Shown piece after piece: positions 53,121 through 61,641 of a stretch of DNA of 64,000 nucleotides. Each line of letters begins with the position of its first letter. Position 1 is the stretch's first letter. A model generated the notes under the pieces. It searched no databases, was not told where the DNA came from, and worked only from the letters and a program-made list of their open reading frames with translations. A program made the position numbers and the translations under genes. The DNA is taken from NCBI GenBank assembly GCA_016794505.1, contig JAEUJZ010000013.1:62001-126000 (forward strand). The letters run 5' to 3'. Source of the stretch: Myxococcales bacterium. Its GTDB lineage: Bacteria > Myxococcota_A > Polyangia > Palsa-1104 > JAEUJZ01.

Positions 53121-54551
53121 TCAGGGCTTGGCGGGAAGCGGCTTCTTGACCAGCCCGGTCAGCCCAAGCGTCGGCACCTTGGTTTTTACGACGGTGGCTA
53201 GCTCAAGCTGACCGCGCGCCTGGTTGGCAAGATCGCGGGCCGCGACGGGACGGGGCAGACGATTGCCCGGCGGACCACCCCACATGGTGTAGTCCGGGTT
53301 GTCGCATGTCGCCTTGCGCCCCCAGTAATGACGAATGATGTAGCGGGCCTGGAAGTTGTTGCTTTCGTCGCCGCGCACCTGCGCCTTCCATGGACCGCCC
53401 CCGTCCTCGCGATCGGCGCGCCCGCCCACCACCGGCCGAGCCCCGCGGAAGATCAAGTCCTCGCTCAGCGTCTGCTTGTCATAGCGCGTGTGCATGCGAG
53501 TGACGACCCACGACGCGTTTTCGGCGTCGCTTCGACTGGCGCCCAGCGTCACCAGATCGCTTGGTGTCAGCGGTGGAGTCGGACAGGGATCGCAGCTTGC
53601 GGTGTCCCAGGCGTACTCGGTGACCACGGCGCGGTTGTTCTGCCGGCGCAGCGTCTCGTCGAATAGCTCGCCATAAAAGCCACCAAAGCTCTGCCGCACG
53701 CGGTCGAGCACTTCCAGGTTGGTGGGGATGAACACGTTGGGATAGTTGGCCACTTCGTAGCGCTTGCTCTGATGCAGCACATAGACCAGCAGGTCTTGTT
53801 TTTCCTCGGCATTGAGCAGTCCCAAGCGCACTGGCAAGCGTAGCTCGTTGGCGTCGTACGAGAACTGCAGCGGCGACAACACAACCAAGCCCCGGCTGTC
53901 GCGCTTGACCTTTTTGATGTCGACCTTGGCGACAAAGAACTTCATCTGCTCGCGGATGTATGGGGCCAGCGCCTCGGCCGCGCCCTGCGGAATGTTGTAC
54001 TTCTGCAGCCGCAGCCACGCCTCAAGGCCACCCGACTCCTCGGCGGACAGGATCAAGATGTCGTACTCGCCGACCTCGAACTGCGCTTCGATCTTGACGC
54101 GGTACTGCGCAGCCGATCCCGCCATGTCATCCATCGCCGCGCGGCTGGCCTTGGCACGCGGCGCCATGCTGCCAACGCCGATGCCATAGCCGCCGCCGCC
54201 GCAGGGATCTTGCTGCCAGTACTCGACCAGGCGCGGCGCGGTCAGCTCGTCGACGCGGCCAAAGACCTTAGCGCTGGGGGTTCGCACTTGATGCTTCTGC
54301 AAGACGACGGGAACCGGCACCACCATCGCGAAGTCTTCCGGCGGTCCTTTGTAGTTGTTCGACATCGTCATCACCGTGCGATTGCCCTTGCGCAACAGCA
54401 CGACCTGCGACGCGTTGTTGTACAGGCGCTGGTTGCTGCCAGCGACGAAGAATCCACAGAACGCGTGGCCGTTACTGGGACGCAGCGACAGCCCGAGCAA
54501 GGACACAAAGACGAGCCAGCCCACCGAACGAAGACAGCCAAAAGGACGCAT
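53121..54551 (-). CDS. DUF2330 domain-containing exported protein
   Basis: A 476-residue exported protein with a signal peptide (about 1-30, ending NGHA) immediately followed by FCGFFVAGSNQRLYN, the start of DUF2330. Further family segments are VVLLRKGNRTVMTMSNNYKGPPEDFAMVVPVPV, LVEYWQQDPC and YDILILSAEESGGLEAWL. DUF2330 proteins are frequent in Myxococcota and some Planctomycetes; their role is unknown. The Gly-rich CGGGGYGIGVG stretch near 118 may be flexible. AGGA lies before ATG 54551. It is transcribed away from the AT-rich region at 54552-54826. Confidence 0.85.
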   Translation of the reverse strand: MRPFGCLRSVGWLVFVSLLGLSLRPSNGHAFCGFFVAGSNQRLYNNASQVVLLRKGNRTVMTMSNNYKGPPEDFAMVVPVPVVLQKHQVRTPSAKVFGRVDELTAPRLVEYWQQDPCGGGGYGIGVGSMAPRAKASRAAMDDMAGSAAQYRVKIEAQFEVGEYDILILSAEESGGLEAWLRLQKYNIPQGAAEALAPYIREQMKFFVAKVDIKKVKRDSRGLVVLSPLQFSYDANELRLPVRLGLLNAEEKQDLLVYVLHQSKRYEVANYPNVFIPTNLEVLDRVRQSFGGFYGELFDETLRRQNNRAVVTEYAWDTASCDPCPTPPLTPSDLVTLGASRSDAENASWVVTRMHTRYDKQTLSEDLIFRGARPVVGGRADREDGGGPWKAQVRGDESNNFQARYIIRHYWGRKATCDNPDYTMWGGPPGNRLPRPVAARDLANQARGQLELATVVKTKVPTLGLTGLVKKPLPAKP

Positions 54552-54826
54552 GGTGAAGCGATCCTAGCGCGACCCCCGGCTGCGGTGGGGTGCCAGATGG
54601 ACCTGTTTTTCATACCGCCCGCGGTCGTGCAGTTTGTCTCTCAAATCACTGTTTGTCGGCGAGAGGAACCCTCTGTCTTATTAGATAGATATCTGTGATT
54701 ACCATTGATTTATTCAAGGTTCTTGCCTTTGTTTGCCATCAATGAAATCATGAAATAATGTCTATCACCAAGACATCGCCTATTTACAATTTAAGTACAA
54801 TCGCCCATGTAAGAAAGGAGCCTACC
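54552..54826. other. AT-rich divergent intergenic region
   Basis: 275 bases between divergent genes. The part 54640-54820 is strikingly AT-rich compared with the rest of the chromosome and probably holds promoters for both sides. TTGCCT (54723-54728) and several TAAT-like boxes near 54750-54760 are present, but no pair has proper spacing. No RNA gene is seen. Confidence 0.4.
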
Positions 54827-55681
54827 ATGTCGTTGGTCAAGAGCCACCTGAGCCGATCGAGCCACATGAGGACCAAGGGTTTATACACGCTGGCGCTGGG
54901 AGCCCTCACGCTTGCCAGCGTGGCTGCCATAGGCTGTGGCCCCGTCGCTGATGGGGATGCTGCAGCGACGCAGCAGGAAATCACTCTGGCCCGCGAGGTA
55001 CGCGCGACCTTTACCGATTGCATTGAATTTGGCGGCGTGGGTGTGGTTCCAGTCGCCAATGTATCAAGTTTGGTTCCTTCACAATTTACGCTATCGCCGG
55101 GACCTCCCGGATTGGCAATTGCCGTTGCTCATATGGCTAAATGCCAAGAGATTAAAGTCGGCAACGCGGCCGGACATCCAGGTCTCATGGGTCACTTGGG
55201 CTTATTAATCAATCCACCTACCGGAACTGGCAATTTTAATAATTATCTATTTGCCCATGTGACCGATGATCCCGGCCTGTTTTCTGCGCTCAAAGGGGCA
55301 GGTTTGCAGACGACGTACATAAACCCCCACCTGCGCTTCGACGTGCTGGGCAGTGGCAGCAGCACGACGCTGTCGGCCGCAGCACAGCGACCACACCAGC
55401 TGGCCTTTGGGCTGTCGGGACCGTTCGCGCTGCCTGATGCCAGCCAGCCGCCCGGCACAAACCTGATCAACTACTGGACGGACAGCCGACGCGCCGGCAA
55501 CGCCGTGCTTGAGTACAACATCTCGGGCCTGCGCGTGCAGCCGACGCCCAGCGTCGTTCTGGATGCAGTGGGCGCCGATCTGCAAGCTATCGTCGGAGGC
55601 ACCCAGCTTGCGTTCCCCTTCTTCGCGGCCGGCGAGTCGTTCGAGTCGACGACGCTGACCTTCCGCCCCAACGCGTTTTAG
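54827..55681 (+). CDS. Lipoprotein of unknown function
   Basis: 284 residues with a signal and lipobox-like AIGC (about residue 37). The mature part has three spaced segments (about 60-135, 140-190, 200-284) without recognisable motifs, apart from two Cys (TDCIEFG, AKCQEIK) likely to form a disulfide and Gly/Pro-rich turns suggesting an all-beta fold. AAAGGAG lies 7 bases before ATG 54827, excluding an upstream in-frame extension. The first half (to about 55260) has AT-rich codons while the second half is GC-rich, an abrupt switch inside one gene. Family not recognised. Confidence 0.65.
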   Translation: MSLVKSHLSRSSHMRTKGLYTLALGALTLASVAAIGCGPVADGDAAATQQEITLAREVRATFTDCIEFGGVGVVPVANVSSLVPSQFTLSPGPPGLAIAVAHMAKCQEIKVGNAAGHPGLMGHLGLLINPPTGTGNFNNYLFAHVTDDPGLFSALKGAGLQTTYINPHLRFDVLGSGSSTTLSAAAQRPHQLAFGLSGPFALPDASQPPGTNLINYWTDSRRAGNAVLEYNISGLRVQPTPSVVLDAVGADLQAIVGGTQLAFPFFAAGESFESTTLTFRPNAF

Positions 55682-55798
55682 CCCGCATCGCCTCGCTGCG
55701 CTCGCTATCGAGTTCCTCGCTCGTCACCGCGGTGCTTGCATCGCTGCCGCCGGCTGAGTATGCATCTGCGGCGTGGGCGGCCTCTGCCCTGGTGAGCC

Positions 55799-56545
55799 AT
55801 GAGCAAGATCTTGCTGGTCGAAGACGAGCCCGACCTTCAGAGCATCCTCGAATACAACTTGCGCGAAGCCGGATACGAGGTCCGCTGCACTGCCTCGGGC
55901 GAGGAAGCCTTGGCGCTGTGCCTGCGCGAGCAGCCCGATCTGGTGCTGCTTGATCTGATGCTGCCCGATCTGCCGGGAACCAAGGTCTGCCAGCGCCTGC
56001 GCAGCACGCCCGAGCTGCGGTCGACGCCCGTGATCATGCTGACGGCGCGCGGTGAAGAGATCGATCGCGTCGTGGGCTTTGAAGTGGGCGCGGATGACTA
56101 TGTCGTAAAGCCCTTTAGCGTGCGCGAGCTGCTGCTGCGAATTCAGGCCGTTCTGCGACGACAGCCCCACAGCAAAGAGCCAAGCCCAGCGCCCCATGCA
56201 TCCACGCCAGCCCCAGCGCCAGCGACGACGATGATGCCGCTGACCCTGGGCGCACTGCACATTGACCCGGCCGCGCATCGCGTCTTTGTGCAAGGCGGCG
56301 AGGTGCGCTTGACCGCGCTGGAGTTTCGCTTGCTGTGGACGCTGGCCAGCGAGCATGGCCGCGTGCTTAGCCGCAGTCATTTGCTGGAGCACGTGTGGAA
56401 TATGGATCCCAGCTTGAGCACGCGCACCGTCGATACACACATCAAGCGGCTGCGCGAAAAGATCGGCATCGTGGGCGATCAAGTCGAGACCGTCCGCGGC
56501 GTTGGTTATCGCTTTGTCAACGGCGCAAACAAGGTCAGTCCGTGA
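55799..56545 (+). CDS. OmpR/PhoB-type response regulator
   Basis: A 248-residue transcription factor: receiver domain (about 1-120) with acidic pocket EDE (9-10), phosphoacceptor Asp52, and Lys of VKPF near 108. A Pro/Ala-rich linker (about 122-145) is longer than usual. The OmpR winged-helix DNA-binding domain (about 148-240) has LTALEFRLLWTLA and RTVDTHIKRLREKI. The stop overlaps the start of the histidine kinase gene (GTGA), so the pair is translated together. It is PhoB-like in layout, so phosphate is a reasonable but unproven stimulus; no pst genes are in the window. Confidence 0.93.
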   Translation: MSKILLVEDEPDLQSILEYNLREAGYEVRCTASGEEALALCLREQPDLVLLDLMLPDLPGTKVCQRLRSTPELRSTPVIMLTARGEEIDRVVGFEVGADDYVVKPFSVRELLLRIQAVLRRQPHSKEPSPAPHASTPAPAPATTMMPLTLGALHIDPAAHRVFVQGGEVRLTALEFRLLWTLASEHGRVLSRSHLLEHVWNMDPSLSTRTVDTHIKRLREKIGIVGDQVETVRGVGYRFVNGANKVSP

Positions 56546-58011
56546 CCCTGGGCATCCGCAGCAAGCTGTTCCTGCTTTCGCTGGGCTTGATCGCCGTCTC
56601 GCTGGCCAGCACCTATGCCTATCTGCGCCCGACGCTGGACGAGGTGATTTCCAGCCGCATCGAGAGCGATCTGAAGGTTCGCCTGCGCTTGGTGGCCGAC
56701 GCAGCGCAGGCTGCCAACCTGTCCCTTCGCGAGCTGCGTGCCTGGCAGACTACGGCCCGTCGCTTGGCCCCCCTTGCTGATGCGCGCGTGACCCTGCTTT
56801 CTGCCGACGGTGTGCTGCGCGGAGACTCCGAGGTCGCCGAGGAAGAACTGGCGCGGGTGGAAAACCACGCCAGCCGACCGGAGATTCGCGAGGCTCTGGG
56901 TAACGCCATCGCTAGTCTGCGCATGGAAAGCGCGACGGTCAGTGTGGCCACACGGTACAGCGCGACGCTGCGCCAGCGCATGCTGTACGTCGCGCAGCCC
57001 TTTGCTGCTGCCGATGGTGAACCGGCGATCGCACGCTTGTCGATGCCGCTTGTGGCCATCGATCGCGCCATGGGCAAGCTGCACTTGGCGCTGTTTCTGG
57101 CATCGTTCCTGGCGCTAGCGGTTGCGGTTGTGATGTCGAGTGCCGCCGCGCACTTGGCGGTTCGCAGCCTGCGCCTCTTGACGACGATCGCGACGCGAAT
57201 GGCGCAAGGCGATCTCAGCCCACGCGCCGAGCCCGGTCCCAGCGAAGGCGATGAGCTGGCGATGCTCGGTCGCGGACTCGACAAGCTGGCAGCGAAGCTG
57301 ACCGCGGCCTTGGCGGTGCGTCGAGACTTTGTCGCCAACGCCTCGCACGAGCTGCGGACACCTCTGGCCTCGCTGTGTAGCGCGGTTGAGACGCTGCGCT
57401 CAGCAAGTCAGCGCGATCCGCAGCACGTCGAGCGCTTCGTCGAAATCATCGCGCGCAATGCCGAACGCCTGCATCGCTTGGTCGAGGACCTTTTGGATCT
57501 ATCGCGGATCGAGTCGCCGGGCTTTCGCTTGAGCATGGTGGCTTTGCCCGTCGAAGAAATCGCCCAGCACGTGCTTTCGCTGTTCCAGCCGCGGGCCGAG
57601 AGCAAGCAGATCGTTCTTACCTGCCGCCTGCCCAGCCCAGCACCACACGTCTTGGGCGAACGGCGAGCGCTCGAACAAGTGCTCAGCAACCTCCTCGACA
57701 ACGCGCTGAAGTACGGATCCGCTGCGTCCGAGATCGTCCTAGGCGCCGAGGTGATCAAGCAGACCGAGCGAACGATGCTGCGTATCGCCGTATCCGATCG
57801 CGGCCCCGGCATCTCTGCCGAGCACTTGCCGCGTCTATTCGAACGCTTCTATCGCGTGGACACGGGCCGCTCGCGAGCGCTGGGAGGTACGGGCTTAGGC
57901 CTGGCCATCGTCAAGCACCTAGTCGAAGCCATGCACGGCGAGGTCGGCGTCGAAAGCACGGTCGGTCAAGGCTCCACGTTCTGGTTTACGCTGCCGCTTT
58001 CCGAGCGCTGA
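56542..58011 (+). CDS. PhoR-type sensor histidine kinase
   Basis: 489 residues from GTG 56542, which overlaps the regulator stop (GTGA). TM1 is at about 7-28, a periplasmic sensor loop at about 29-181, TM2 at about 182-203, then HAMP (about 203-256). HisKA has His269 in NASHELRTPLASL. HATPase_c has N-box NLLDNALKYG, G1 DRGPGIS, F-box LFERFYR and G2 GGTGLGLAI. All boxes are intact, so it should autophosphorylate and pass phosphate to Asp52 of the regulator. The in-frame extension upstream lies within the regulator gene and is not used. Confidence 0.93.
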   Translation: MTLGIRSKLFLLSLGLIAVSLASTYAYLRPTLDEVISSRIESDLKVRLRLVADAAQAANLSLRELRAWQTTARRLAPLADARVTLLSADGVLRGDSEVAEEELARVENHASRPEIREALGNAIASLRMESATVSVATRYSATLRQRMLYVAQPFAAADGEPAIARLSMPLVAIDRAMGKLHLALFLASFLALAVAVVMSSAAAHLAVRSLRLLTTIATRMAQGDLSPRAEPGPSEGDELAMLGRGLDKLAAKLTAALAVRRDFVANASHELRTPLASLCSAVETLRSASQRDPQHVERFVEIIARNAERLHRLVEDLLDLSRIESPGFRLSMVALPVEEIAQHVLSLFQPRAESKQIVLTCRLPSPAPHVLGERRALEQVLSNLLDNALKYGSAASEIVLGAEVIKQTERTMLRIAVSDRGPGISAEHLPRLFERFYRVDTGRSRALGGTGLGLAIVKHLVEAMHGEVGVESTVGQGSTFWFTLPLSER

Positions 58012-58108
58012 AACGGCTTCGCAAAAAAACACCACTGCGTACAATGCGGCCTCGCTTCGCTGCCGGTCGCAGACAGTCGCTGACGCCCTTTTCCTTGGAG
58101 GTGTCCCG

Positions 58109-59887
58109 GTGCCGCGGACTCCCGTTCGTTCGCTCGCTCGCTCGATCCCACTTTTCGCATCGCTGCTCATCGCGTGCAGCGACCCGCAAGACCTAAAGGA
58201 TCCCCCGCTCGATCGCGCTGATGAGCGCGATGACTCGATGGATACGCGGCTTGATGCGGCGCTGCCTGCCGACGCGGCAGAGCCTGCGGATGCAGCCACG
58301 CCCCCGGATCAAAGCGACCCGCCGCCCCGTGTCTGCCAGCCCCAGGTGACACTGACGATGGCGGCGCCACTGGCCGAGCTACGCAGCAAGTCGAAGCTGG
58401 CCATCGAGGTCTTGGTGACCGATCGTGGCGGCTCGACGGACCCGCACCCGCTTCGCGTCGAGCTAACGAAAAAAGACGGTACGCGGATCAAGACGCTGCA
58501 CGATGCCGATCTGAAACCTGGCACGCTGCGGATCGATTTTGTACCGGGCAGCGAAACCGATCTGCCGACGGGAGAGCAGCAGATCCGCGCCTGGCTAGGA
58601 TGCCCAGCGAGCGTGCCGGGAATGCCCAGCGAAGCGCAGACCCCGCTTTATCTGCTGCGCTTGGGTGTGACACAGATCCACGTGCAAGATGGCGAAGGTG
58701 GCGGTCGCGTGCCGCTCCTTTATCACGCGGTCGACAAGCGCAGCGGCAACTACTTCCCGATTCCAAAGACCCTGCCGACATCGTCGCTGAATATTCCAAG
58801 TGGCGAGCCCGAGCTCGACAAGCCCGATGGCTCCCCTCGCCTGTTCCCCGATAAGCCTTGGAGCGATCTGGTCACTCCCCCCGTCGACGGAAGCGGTGCG
58901 GTGCGTGAGACCGGCGAGACGCTGCCCGTGTCCCTGCGCATCGGCACCAAGCCTGATCTGGTGTTCACGATCGGAAAGACCGCGCAGGCCATGGGCGGCA
59001 GTCAGCCGACGGGGCTTCTTGCGATGAGCCTGCCGCCGATTCGCTTGGTGGTGACGGGCGTGCCGGGCAGCGATGCCGCACGCGTCAAAGAAGGCGGACA
59101 GGTTACGGTGCGCTTGCTGGCCTCTCCGGTGCCGCGGATACAGCGCGTCGATGCCGATGTGAAGTGGCACTTCGAGTGGCTGCGCCCCGACGGCAGCTAT
59201 GCGGTGATCGCGGACAGTGAACAGGCGGTGACGCTGCGCTTCTATGGCGTGCTTGGCAACGAGCAGGGTACGACATCGCCCAACCTGCCATGGGTGGCGG
59301 TCGTCGATGAAGCAACGCAGGCCATCGCCGGCACGGCCAGCGACGCAGCGGGGGCTCGCGCGGTGCTGGTGCAGTACGTCTATGAAAAGATGGGCCTCTC
59401 GTACGATCGACGCTCGGGTGCATCGGCGTATACGCGGTACAGCGGCACGGGAGGCTGGGGCACTTCGACGTTTTCGCTGGCCGAGTTTCTCAAGCGCTCG
59501 CGCGGACGCGTCGTCAACTGCAGCGACTGCGGCAGCATTCTTTCGACGTACGCCAACATGATCGGCGCCAAGTCGCGCTATGCGATCATCGGCTGGAACT
59601 TCAAGCTGAACCCCATCTTGGGCATCGGGGCGATGATGTTTGGTTCGCCGTTCGAAAGCGGGCGGCTGGGTTTCAGCTATCACGCGGTCACCACTCCCGA
59701 TGCAACGTCGCACATCGATGACGCGACGCTGGCCGTCGACGGAGACATGGATCCAAAGACCGCGCCGCACACCAAGCTTCTGGTGCAGTCGCTGACCGGC
59801 GACGAGTACCTTACGCGCTTGTCGCCAACCTTTGGCAGCGGTACGCCGGCCTATCAATACAAGGACCAGATCACCAATGCACGCTAA
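58109..59887 (+). CDS. Lipoprotein with transglutaminase-like cysteine protease domain
   Basis: 592 residues from GTG 58109, with GGAGG about 8 bases upstream. Signal and lipobox-like LLIAC (about residue 23), then an Asp/Ala/Pro-rich linker (about 24-75), two beta-rich domains (about 75-380) and a C-terminal domain with NCSDCGSIL (Cys471, Cys474), FSYHAV (His525) and IDDAT (Asp537/538). The Cys-His-Asp order and spacing resemble transglutaminase-like (papain-fold) enzymes; Cys471 or Cys474 would be the nucleophile. It acts outside the cytoplasm. Its last 11 bases overlap the start of the next gene, which may be its partner. Catalytic activity is inferred from motif order only. Confidence 0.7.
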   Translation: MPRTPVRSLARSIPLFASLLIACSDPQDLKDPPLDRADERDDSMDTRLDAALPADAAEPADAATPPDQSDPPPRVCQPQVTLTMAAPLAELRSKSKLAIEVLVTDRGGSTDPHPLRVELTKKDGTRIKTLHDADLKPGTLRIDFVPGSETDLPTGEQQIRAWLGCPASVPGMPSEAQTPLYLLRLGVTQIHVQDGEGGGRVPLLYHAVDKRSGNYFPIPKTLPTSSLNIPSGEPELDKPDGSPRLFPDKPWSDLVTPPVDGSGAVRETGETLPVSLRIGTKPDLVFTIGKTAQAMGGSQPTGLLAMSLPPIRLVVTGVPGSDAARVKEGGQVTVRLLASPVPRIQRVDADVKWHFEWLRPDGSYAVIADSEQAVTLRFYGVLGNEQGTTSPNLPWVAVVDEATQAIAGTASDAAGARAVLVQYVYEKMGLSYDRRSGASAYTRYSGTGGWGTSTFSLAEFLKRSRGRVVNCSDCGSILSTYANMIGAKSRYAIIGWNFKLNPILGIGAMMFGSPFESGRLGFSYHAVTTPDATSHIDDATLAVDGDMDPKTAPHTKLLVQSLTGDEYLTRLSPTFGSGTPAYQYKDQITNAR

Positions 59888-60707
59888 GCACGTCTTTGTG
59901 AAGTGGGTGGGCCTGCCGATGGCGCTGGCTCTTTCTTTGGGCGTGTCGGCTGCGCCAGCGCTCGCTGCACCGTATGGGCAGGATGCAGTCTCGCCCATGA
60001 CCGGCTCGCTCGATCAGGAATTCCGCGCCGCCTATCCGCTGGATGCGCCGTCTTCATCGCTGCGTCTGGCCGGTGTGGCGCTGGATCGATTGCGGCTGCC
60101 GGGCCTGCAGCTCAGCAGCCGCAGCGACGATGCAGGAGACGAGGGCGGCGTGCTGTTGAGCTTTTCCGATCGCAGCGGAGCCGTGCGCGCACTCGTGCAG
60201 ATCGCCGTGCTGCCTGATGTCCTGTGGGCGCGTCGCGTGCTGGGAACCGAGCTTCGCGGCGTAGCGCTGCCGCTGTCGCGCGCATTCGATCCGCTGCTCG
60301 GCGATCTGGCCTATGCCGATGAAGGAGGGCGCGGGACCTCGCTGGTTCTCGCCACGCAAGCCAACATCGCGTACCGCGTACAGATCGTCGAAAGTGGCAG
60401 CGATGTGCCAAGCGCTGCCAGCATTGCCGGGCTCGTGCGCACCGCGATGATCGCCGGCTCGCCGACGTATCCACAGGTGACGCTGTCGCTGCCTGCCACG
60501 ATCGATGCCAAGTCCGGCGCGGCGCTGCGCATCCAGGTTGCAGGTGGCCTGCCCTATACGCTGCGCGCCGAGGGTGCATACGTCGCACGCGGCCAAAGCG
60601 GACCGCTGGTACGTCCGTTTGCAGCGGGCCCGATCACCGTCTTTGCCACCGTCACCAGTGAGCTGGGCTGCGTCACCGTGGCCAGCACCAGCAGCCTGGC
60701 CCGCTAG
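59877..60707 (+). CDS. Small exported protein coupled to the transglutaminase-like gene
   Basis: 276 residues from ATG 59877, chosen because a Sec signal (about 1-30, ending ALAAP) follows directly; it overlaps the end of the upstream gene by 11 bases. The mature protein (about 31-276) has a two-part layout with TSLVLATQANIAYRVQIVES near 158 and a C-terminal beta-rich segment with VTLSLPATIDAKSGAALRIQVAGG near 200-225. It could be an inhibitor, chaperone or substrate of the transglutaminase-like lipoprotein. No family recognised. Confidence 0.65.
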   Translation: MHAKHVFVKWVGLPMALALSLGVSAAPALAAPYGQDAVSPMTGSLDQEFRAAYPLDAPSSSLRLAGVALDRLRLPGLQLSSRSDDAGDEGGVLLSFSDRSGAVRALVQIAVLPDVLWARRVLGTELRGVALPLSRAFDPLLGDLAYADEGGRGTSLVLATQANIAYRVQIVESGSDVPSAASIAGLVRTAMIAGSPTYPQVTLSLPATIDAKSGAALRIQVAGGLPYTLRAEGAYVARGQSGPLVRPFAAGPITVFATVTSELGCVTVASTSSLAR

Positions 60708-60972
60708 ACGAAGCTGCGCGGACTTGGGGGGGACAGCGCACGAACCCTGCGCTTGTGCCCGTCAGGAACTTCGCGCCCCTCACGCACGTTGCGATGGTGC
60801 AGTGCTGCTAGACCGCAAGGGCGCTGCAACGCGCAGCTAGCATCGACGCTGCGGATCGTGGTACACGCCCCGACTACGAACCGCGCAAAACGTCGCGCTC
60901 GCGTCGAACGGATCCACTTGGCAGATCGACAGCGCAGACCCGCGGATCGGTCCTGCTTGGTAGGCAAACGAA

Positions 60973-61638
60973 ATGGCAATCACGCGAGTTGTTACCCACG
61001 CGGAAGTGGTGGCGCTGCCCGACCGCGGAGTGTTGACCTTAGAAGAAGGCGCTGAGCTGACGCCGCTGGCCGCGGAGCGAGTCGCGGCGCGTGGCATCGA
61101 AGTCCGACGCGGCGCGGCTGTTTCAGCCGATTCTGCCGGGCAGCTTTCGGCGGTTGAACAGGCGAGCCGGCAGGTCCTGCAGCGACTCAGCGAGCGCTTG
61201 GGCAGCGGCCTTTCCGAGCTACCGCCTGAGCTGGCGAGCGAGCTTCCCGGACGCATCGCGCACGAAGTGCTTCGGGCCGTGCAAGACGCGCCCGCGCAAG
61301 ACCTGGGCCTGCCGCCTGCCGCTGACTACTGCGCTGCATATCTGAATGCTGAAAAGCAGCATGCGCGTCGACGCGCCGTCTTGACGGCCACGGGCAAGAA
61401 CCAAAAAGGCATCGTGGCGCATCTGACGACACTGATCGCCGATCACGGTGGCGACATCCTGGACATCTCGCAGACCTTGGTCGGCGGTTACTTCACGATG
61501 CTGCTCATCGTCGACATCGGCGATCTGATGACGACCTTCGCCGATCTAAAGCAGGCCCTTCACGATGCCGCTCATGCACGCGGTGTCCAGGCCATCCTCA
61601 TGCATGAAGACATCGTCTCGTCGATGCACCGGGTCTAA
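60973..61638 (+). CDS. ACT-domain protein (UPF0237 type) with N-terminal extension
   Basis: 221 residues. The C-terminal ACT domain (about 135-215) reads LTATGKNQKGIVAHLTTLIADHGGDI and SQTLVGGYFTMLLIVD, as in UPF0237 (YjgA/ glycine-cleavage-repressor-like) regulators, usually only about 90 residues. The extra 130 residues start with TRVVTHAEVVAL, then LTPLAAERVAARGIEV, a short motif also found at N-termini of some microcompartment and adenosyltransferase proteins. It is separated by three bases from the UPF0210 gene, a widely conserved pair. ACT domains bind amino acids. TAGG lies before ATG 60973. Confidence 0.85.
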   Translation: MAITRVVTHAEVVALPDRGVLTLEEGAELTPLAAERVAARGIEVRRGAAVSADSAGQLSAVEQASRQVLQRLSERLGSGLSELPPELASELPGRIAHEVLRAVQDAPAQDLGLPPAADYCAAYLNAEKQHARRRAVLTATGKNQKGIVAHLTTLIADHGGDILDISQTLVGGYFTMLLIVDIGDLMTTFADLKQALHDAAHARGVQAILMHEDIVSSMHRV

Positions 61639-61641
61639 GCG

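Noticed and set aside
54640..54820. Possible small RNA or attachment site in the AT-rich intergenic region
   Set aside because: No stable hairpin with T-run, no direct repeats flanking, and no integrase nearby; more likely a promoter region.
58595..59998. 467-codon minus-strand frame opposite the transglutaminase-like gene
   Set aside because: His/Arg/Ala-rich with no recognisable motif; the plus strand has lipobox, Cys-His-Asp motifs and a ribosome site.
60708..60972. Small gene in the 265-base gap before the ACT-domain gene
   Set aside because: Candidate frames are Arg/Cys-rich, lack ribosome sites and extend into the flanking genes.
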